From the NCBI RefSeq assembly GCF_000427965.1, contig NZ_ATZA01000001.1:62001-126000 (forward strand): DNA of 64,000 nt, in the 5' to 3' direction. The position numbers and the translations under genes were made by a program. Under the pieces are notes generated by a model. It saw only the letters and a list, made by a program, of their open reading frames with translations, searched no databases and was not told where the DNA came from. This document shows positions 60,814 through 64,000 of this stretch, in pieces (the first letter of the stretch is position 1; the number at the start of each line of letters is the position of its first letter). The stretch is from Olivibacter sitiensis DSM 17696 (GTDB lineage Bacteria; Bacteroidota; Bacteroidia; Sphingobacteriales; Sphingobacteriaceae).

Positions 60814-60833
60814 GAAATAAGAACTTCTCTTCC

Positions 60834-63407
60834 TTACTTGGGCTCCAGCGCTTGCTGGATACGTGCTGCCAAATCTTGCAAATGGTATTTGCTCAGACTG
60901 TCGCCCATAGCTGGTGTAGCATTCTTTATCTTGGTTTGCAATGAGATCAATTGCCCTCTGGCGATACTGCTAATGTCGGACTTGGTGGGGTCTGGCATAC
61001 GCTCGCGCAGAGCGGCAGGGGGTGGGCTCAACAAGGCAGCAAGATTATCCACATAGTTTTTCTGCAAGTTACGCTTAAAGATATCGATCGGTTTTCTACT
61101 TGCCAATTCGCCCCAGACGCCTTTGTCCAGATCTGCAAACAAGTTATCTATCGTATAAGCGTTTTTACCTAACTGTGTCTCCGCTTTCAGGATATTGCCT
61201 AGGTTTCTGGCCGATAGCAAACGGGAGACGGTACTGTTTTGTACCCTGCCCACCGCAGCTACAGGATCGGTACCGGAAAGGTCGGCTATTTGGTAGTCTA
61301 CCAACCATGTAGGTGTACTGAATACTTCCTTGTTGAGGAAGGCCATGGCCCTGCGTTGCTTTTCGACAGGCGTGAATTCATAAACAGTACCTTGTTGCTC
61401 TACCGTTTTAGGTGTTTCGTAGATACCACCCACATTTTTGGCTACATGGCCTGCATAACGGCCAAATTGGGTGACAACTTGTTCGTACATGGTGGCAAGA
61501 CCTTCGTATTTTTCGTTTGCTTGCTTGGTCCATATCGTCAAATTCGGCACTATGCGTTGCAGGTTTTTAATACCATAGCTGCTGGCCAGCATGGCGTCGT
61601 CGCCCAAGTCCTCGTTTTGCGAGCGGGGATCGTCCGGATTGCTTTCTGTGCCAAACCAGTACTTGGGATCATCGGCCTTGGCTAGTATCCATTTGTTGAG
61701 TGTAGGTGTTTCTTCAGCGGCGCTTTTGGCATCTGGAATGAGCTTATACCCCCATTCGATGGCCCATTTGTCATAATGGTTGATACGCGGGTACAGATCG
61801 CTGCCCGATATGCCGTCGCCAGGCTGCGCCACATAGTTGAAACGCGCATAGTCCATGATGGAGGCGGCATGGCCGTTTTCCTTGATCCAATTGGGATCTC
61901 TCAATTTCTCTACTGGATAGGCAGAGCTGGAACCGTAGTTGTGGCGTAGCCCCAGGGTGTGCCCCACCTCATGCGAGGAAACGAAACGGATGAGATCACC
62001 CATCAGCTCGTCGTCAAATTCCATTTTGCGGGCCCGCTCGTCATTTGGCGAAGCTTGTACGAAATACCAGTTGCGCAGTAGTAACATTACGTTATGGTAC
62101 CAATTGATATGGCTTTCGATGATCTCGCCACTGCGGGGATCGTTTACATTTGGTCCGCTCGCGTTGGGAATATCCGATGGTTTGTAGACAATAGCCGCAT
62201 AGCGAGCGTCTTCCAAGGACCATTCGGGGTCTTCTTCTGGCGTGGGGGCCCTTTTGGCTACGATGGCATTCTTGAATCCAGCTTGCTCAAAAGCTTTTTG
62301 CCAATCGTTGACACCTGCAATGAGGTACGGCACCCATTTTTCCGGTGTGGCAGGGTCAATATAGTAAACAATTTGTTTCTTTGGTTCTACCAATTCGCCA
62401 CGAAGGTATTTTTCCATATCCTCTGCCTTGGGTTCCAAGCGCCATCTGGTAATGAGCGATTGCCGTTTTACGCCCTGTGGGTTGGCATCAAAATCAGTAT
62501 AGCCTACAGCAAAAAAACCTACCCTGTTGTCAAAGTAGCGGCCCTGCATGGGTACCTTGGGTAGCAATACCATGGAAGTGTTCAACTCAACGGTAGCCTC
62601 ACCGCCAGACATTCCGGCGCCTCTCGCGGCAGGGGCACCACCCGCCCCGCCAGCACCTCCTTGGGGAGGGGTCTTTGCATAAGTTTTTACTGTCTTGATT
62701 TCCGTGTTCTGCGGATAGGAACTGACGCCACCGATATAGGAACGGTCTTTTTGTAACTGACCCAATCTCAAAGAGGTCTTGGACGACGAGCTGAAAAAGA
62801 ACACGTCATTGTCGCCGTCAATGAAGGCAGTCATGTCAATAATGACGCTTTTGTTTCCCTTGCCGAAAGCTGTAACGTCAAAACTGCCCACAATAGGCTG
62901 TATGTTGGAGTTCATCACGGCTCGGTACATGGCCTGCGTGCTGTCTGAGCGTTCGGAGAAAGATATTTTCCTCAAAAAGACCTTGTTGTTCGGTCCCTTG
63001 TCAAAACGGATAACATTGCGGTTGATCTGGTCGCCCGCATAGCCACTCATGCCCGAACGAAGGTCTGCCGCCGATTTTGAAAGACGGTTTACCACCAGAA
63101 TGTCCCGGTTCAGTAAAGAATCGGGTAGTTCAAAATAGTATTTGTCTTCCTGAAAGTAGACGTTGAACATCCCGCTATCAATCTTGGCGTCCTTTTTTAT
63201 AAAGGCATCGAATTTCTTGGGTTCCACCTTGCGGGGGCCTTGTTGGCCAGCAGGTCTTGCAGAAGTATCCCGCACTGTGCCAGGACCAGTCGCTGCTGCG
63301 GCCGAGGCAACAGACTTTTGCTGGGTTTTTTTCTTGGAAGAGCAGGCAGGGACAGATAATAGTATTGCTGCGCTAATGCCGGTGATAAATAGAGTTTTCT
63401 TCAACAT
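60834..63407 (-). CDS. Zinc-dependent metalloprotease with DUF5117/DUF5118 domains, lipoprotein
   Basis: Large exported metalloprotease (857 aa). The lipoprotein signal is LLSVPACSSKKK (Cys about 22), followed by a low-complexity linker, DUF5118 (about 65-125), DUF5117 (about 135-330, including a Gly/Ala-rich insert near 245-275) and the catalytic domain with HEVGHTLGLRHNYG (zincin motif HExxHxxxxxH). A Met-turn-like segment ASIMDYARFNYV follows. The C terminus (about 690-857) is a conserved helical domain. Substrates are unknown; several Bacteroidota carry multiple copies. It is divergent from tpx. Confidence 0.93.
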   Translation of the reverse strand: MLKKTLFITGISAAILLSVPACSSKKKTQQKSVASAAAATGPGTVRDTSARPAGQQGPRKVEPKKFDAFIKKDAKIDSGMFNVYFQEDKYYFELPDSLLNRDILVVNRLSKSAADLRSGMSGYAGDQINRNVIRFDKGPNNKVFLRKISFSERSDSTQAMYRAVMNSNIQPIVGSFDVTAFGKGNKSVIIDMTAFIDGDNDVFFFSSSSKTSLRLGQLQKDRSYIGGVSSYPQNTEIKTVKTYAKTPPQGGAGGAGGAPAARGAGMSGGEATVELNTSMVLLPKVPMQGRYFDNRVGFFAVGYTDFDANPQGVKRQSLITRWRLEPKAEDMEKYLRGELVEPKKQIVYYIDPATPEKWVPYLIAGVNDWQKAFEQAGFKNAIVAKRAPTPEEDPEWSLEDARYAAIVYKPSDIPNASGPNVNDPRSGEIIESHINWYHNVMLLLRNWYFVQASPNDERARKMEFDDELMGDLIRFVSSHEVGHTLGLRHNYGSSSAYPVEKLRDPNWIKENGHAASIMDYARFNYVAQPGDGISGSDLYPRINHYDKWAIEWGYKLIPDAKSAAEETPTLNKWILAKADDPKYWFGTESNPDDPRSQNEDLGDDAMLASSYGIKNLQRIVPNLTIWTKQANEKYEGLATMYEQVVTQFGRYAGHVAKNVGGIYETPKTVEQQGTVYEFTPVEKQRRAMAFLNKEVFSTPTWLVDYQIADLSGTDPVAAVGRVQNSTVSRLLSARNLGNILKAETQLGKNAYTIDNLFADLDKGVWGELASRKPIDIFKRNLQKNYVDNLAALLSPPPAALRERMPDPTKSDISSIARGQLISLQTKIKNATPAMGDSLSKYHLQDLAARIQQALEPK

Positions 63408-63565
63408 TTAGTGTATAAGTTTGTATAATATTTTAGATGTACTAAGTTTAGGAGGTAAAAGTACTTTTTCGCCGGAGGATTGCGTCCATTTGTTGTCAGG
63501 ATTTCTGTAAAAATGATGTTGCAGACGGGAATGTATAATCCAATAGAAATCGGGTATTTTTTGTT

Positions 63566-63573
63566 TATGTTTG
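63566..63573 (+). promoter_or_regulatory. -7 box for tpx
   Basis: TATGTTTG matches TAnnTTTG and ends 37 bases before the ATG at 63610. The matching -33 region does not show a TTG. No OxyR or PerR box was recognised. Confidence 0.4.
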
Positions 63574-63609
63574 ACAAGGTTTAAAATAGAATTTCATAAA
63601 AAAGAGAAT

Positions 63610-64000
63610 ATGGCAAAAGTAACATTAAAGGGAAATGAGATAAGCACGATAGGTGACTTGCCCCAAGTTGGAACAGTAGCACCTGATTTTATCTTGGTAG
63701 CGGTAGATCTTTCTGAAAAGAAATTGTCGGATTTTGCAGGCAAAAAGATTATCTTGAATATTTTCCCTAGCATCAACACTGGTGTCTGCGCAGCATCTGT
63801 GAGGGAGTTCAATAAAGATGCAGCAGCCCTGGACAATACCGCGGTATTATGCATATCGAAGGATTTGCCTTTTGCTCAGGCTCAATTTTGTGGAGCGGAA
63901 GGAATAGAGAATGTGGTTATGTTGTCCGACTTTCGTTCCGACTTTGGCAAGCAATATGGTGTCGAGTTTGTTGATGGACCACTGAAGGGATTATTAAGTC
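63610..64000 (+). CDS. tpx: Thiol peroxidase (atypical 2-Cys), 3' end outside window
   Basis: Periplasmic-type or cytoplasmic peroxiredoxin reducing hydrogen and alkyl peroxides. 130 codons are present before the window ends; full family members have about 165-168 residues. The peroxidatic Cys60 is in the motif [12 protein letters not shown] and the resolving Cys94 in QFCGAEGIE, at the family's usual spacing. The N-terminal [21 protein letters not shown] is standard for Tpx. Truncation is due only to the window boundary. Confidence 0.95.
   Translation, partial: MAKVTLKGNEISTIGDLPQVGTVAPDFILVAVDLSEKKLSDFAGKKIILNIFPSINTGVCAASVREFNKDAAALDNTAVLCISKDLPFAQAQFCGAEGIENVVMLSDFRSDFGKQYGVEFVDGPLKGLLS

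Noticed and set aside
1-64000. CRISPR array, tRNA, rRNA, insertion sequence or prophage
   Set aside because: I saw no regular spacer-repeat pattern, no cloverleaf candidate, no transposase or phage structural gene anywhere in the window.

Overview
The window looks like chromosomal DNA of a Bacteroidota member, most likely family Sphingobacteriaceae. The evidence is a FecI/FecR/SusC/SusD unit, many small lipoproteins, TlpA/DUF4369 redoxins, a GldK-like lipoprotein, -7 boxes of the Bacteroidota type TAnnTTTG before many genes, and almost no Shine-Dalgarno sequences. I found no rRNA, tRNA, prophage, insertion sequence or CRISPR array. Both ends cut a gene: sdaA on the left and tpx on the right.

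Layout. 1-9 kb: serine deaminase, an M28 lipoprotein peptidase, two divergent S41 lipoprotein peptidases, lipB, a phosphopantetheinyl transferase, dcd, and prfB with an intact programmed +1 frameshift. 9-16.6 kb: an AraC regulator facing a seven-gene cluster (permease, mutarotase, UxaA-type dehydratase, two SDRs, FAH hydrolase, lactonase) that forms a complete non-phosphorylated L-fucose route to pyruvate and L-lactate. 16.6-23.3 kb: SNF2 helicase and purL. 23.4-30.6 kb: ECF sigma, FecR anti-sigma, SusC with an STN domain, and SusD. 30.8-37.5 kb: a small beta-rich envelope protein, two tandem AsmA-like proteins, ilvE and a TlpA-family protein. 37.7-42.6 kb: a lipoprotein, an O-methyltransferase, an unusual SerB-SerA chimera, an epimerase-like protein and an arginase-fold protein with altered metal ligands.

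42.7-50 kb holds two adjacent signalling modules, each including a thioredoxin-fold protein: TlpA-LytS-LytR (translationally coupled start) and BlaI-M56-TlpA (both junctions overlap as ATGA). Two clear palindromes with half-sites TACGA/TCGTA flank the -7 box in front of blaI. The M56 protein lacks a penicillin-binding sensor domain and has instead a short extracytoplasmic tail of unknown type. 50-64 kb: two secreted esterases, a lemA-TPM-TPM operon, an FAD-dependent oxidoreductase, an orphan GldK-like lipoprotein, hsp20 with an exceptional Shine-Dalgarno, asd, a lamin-tail-domain surface protein, a DUF5117/5118 zinc metalloprotease and tpx.

Most of the window is ordinary core and accessory metabolism. 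The strongest candidates for something new are the BlaI-M56-TlpA / TlpA-LytS-LytR pair, the SerB protein fused to a SerA remnant lacking its NAD domain, the arginase-fold protein with altered metal ligands, and the L-fucose dehydrogenase candidate with YxxxN instead of YxxxK. All functions are read from sequence motifs and context; nothing was searched or computed.
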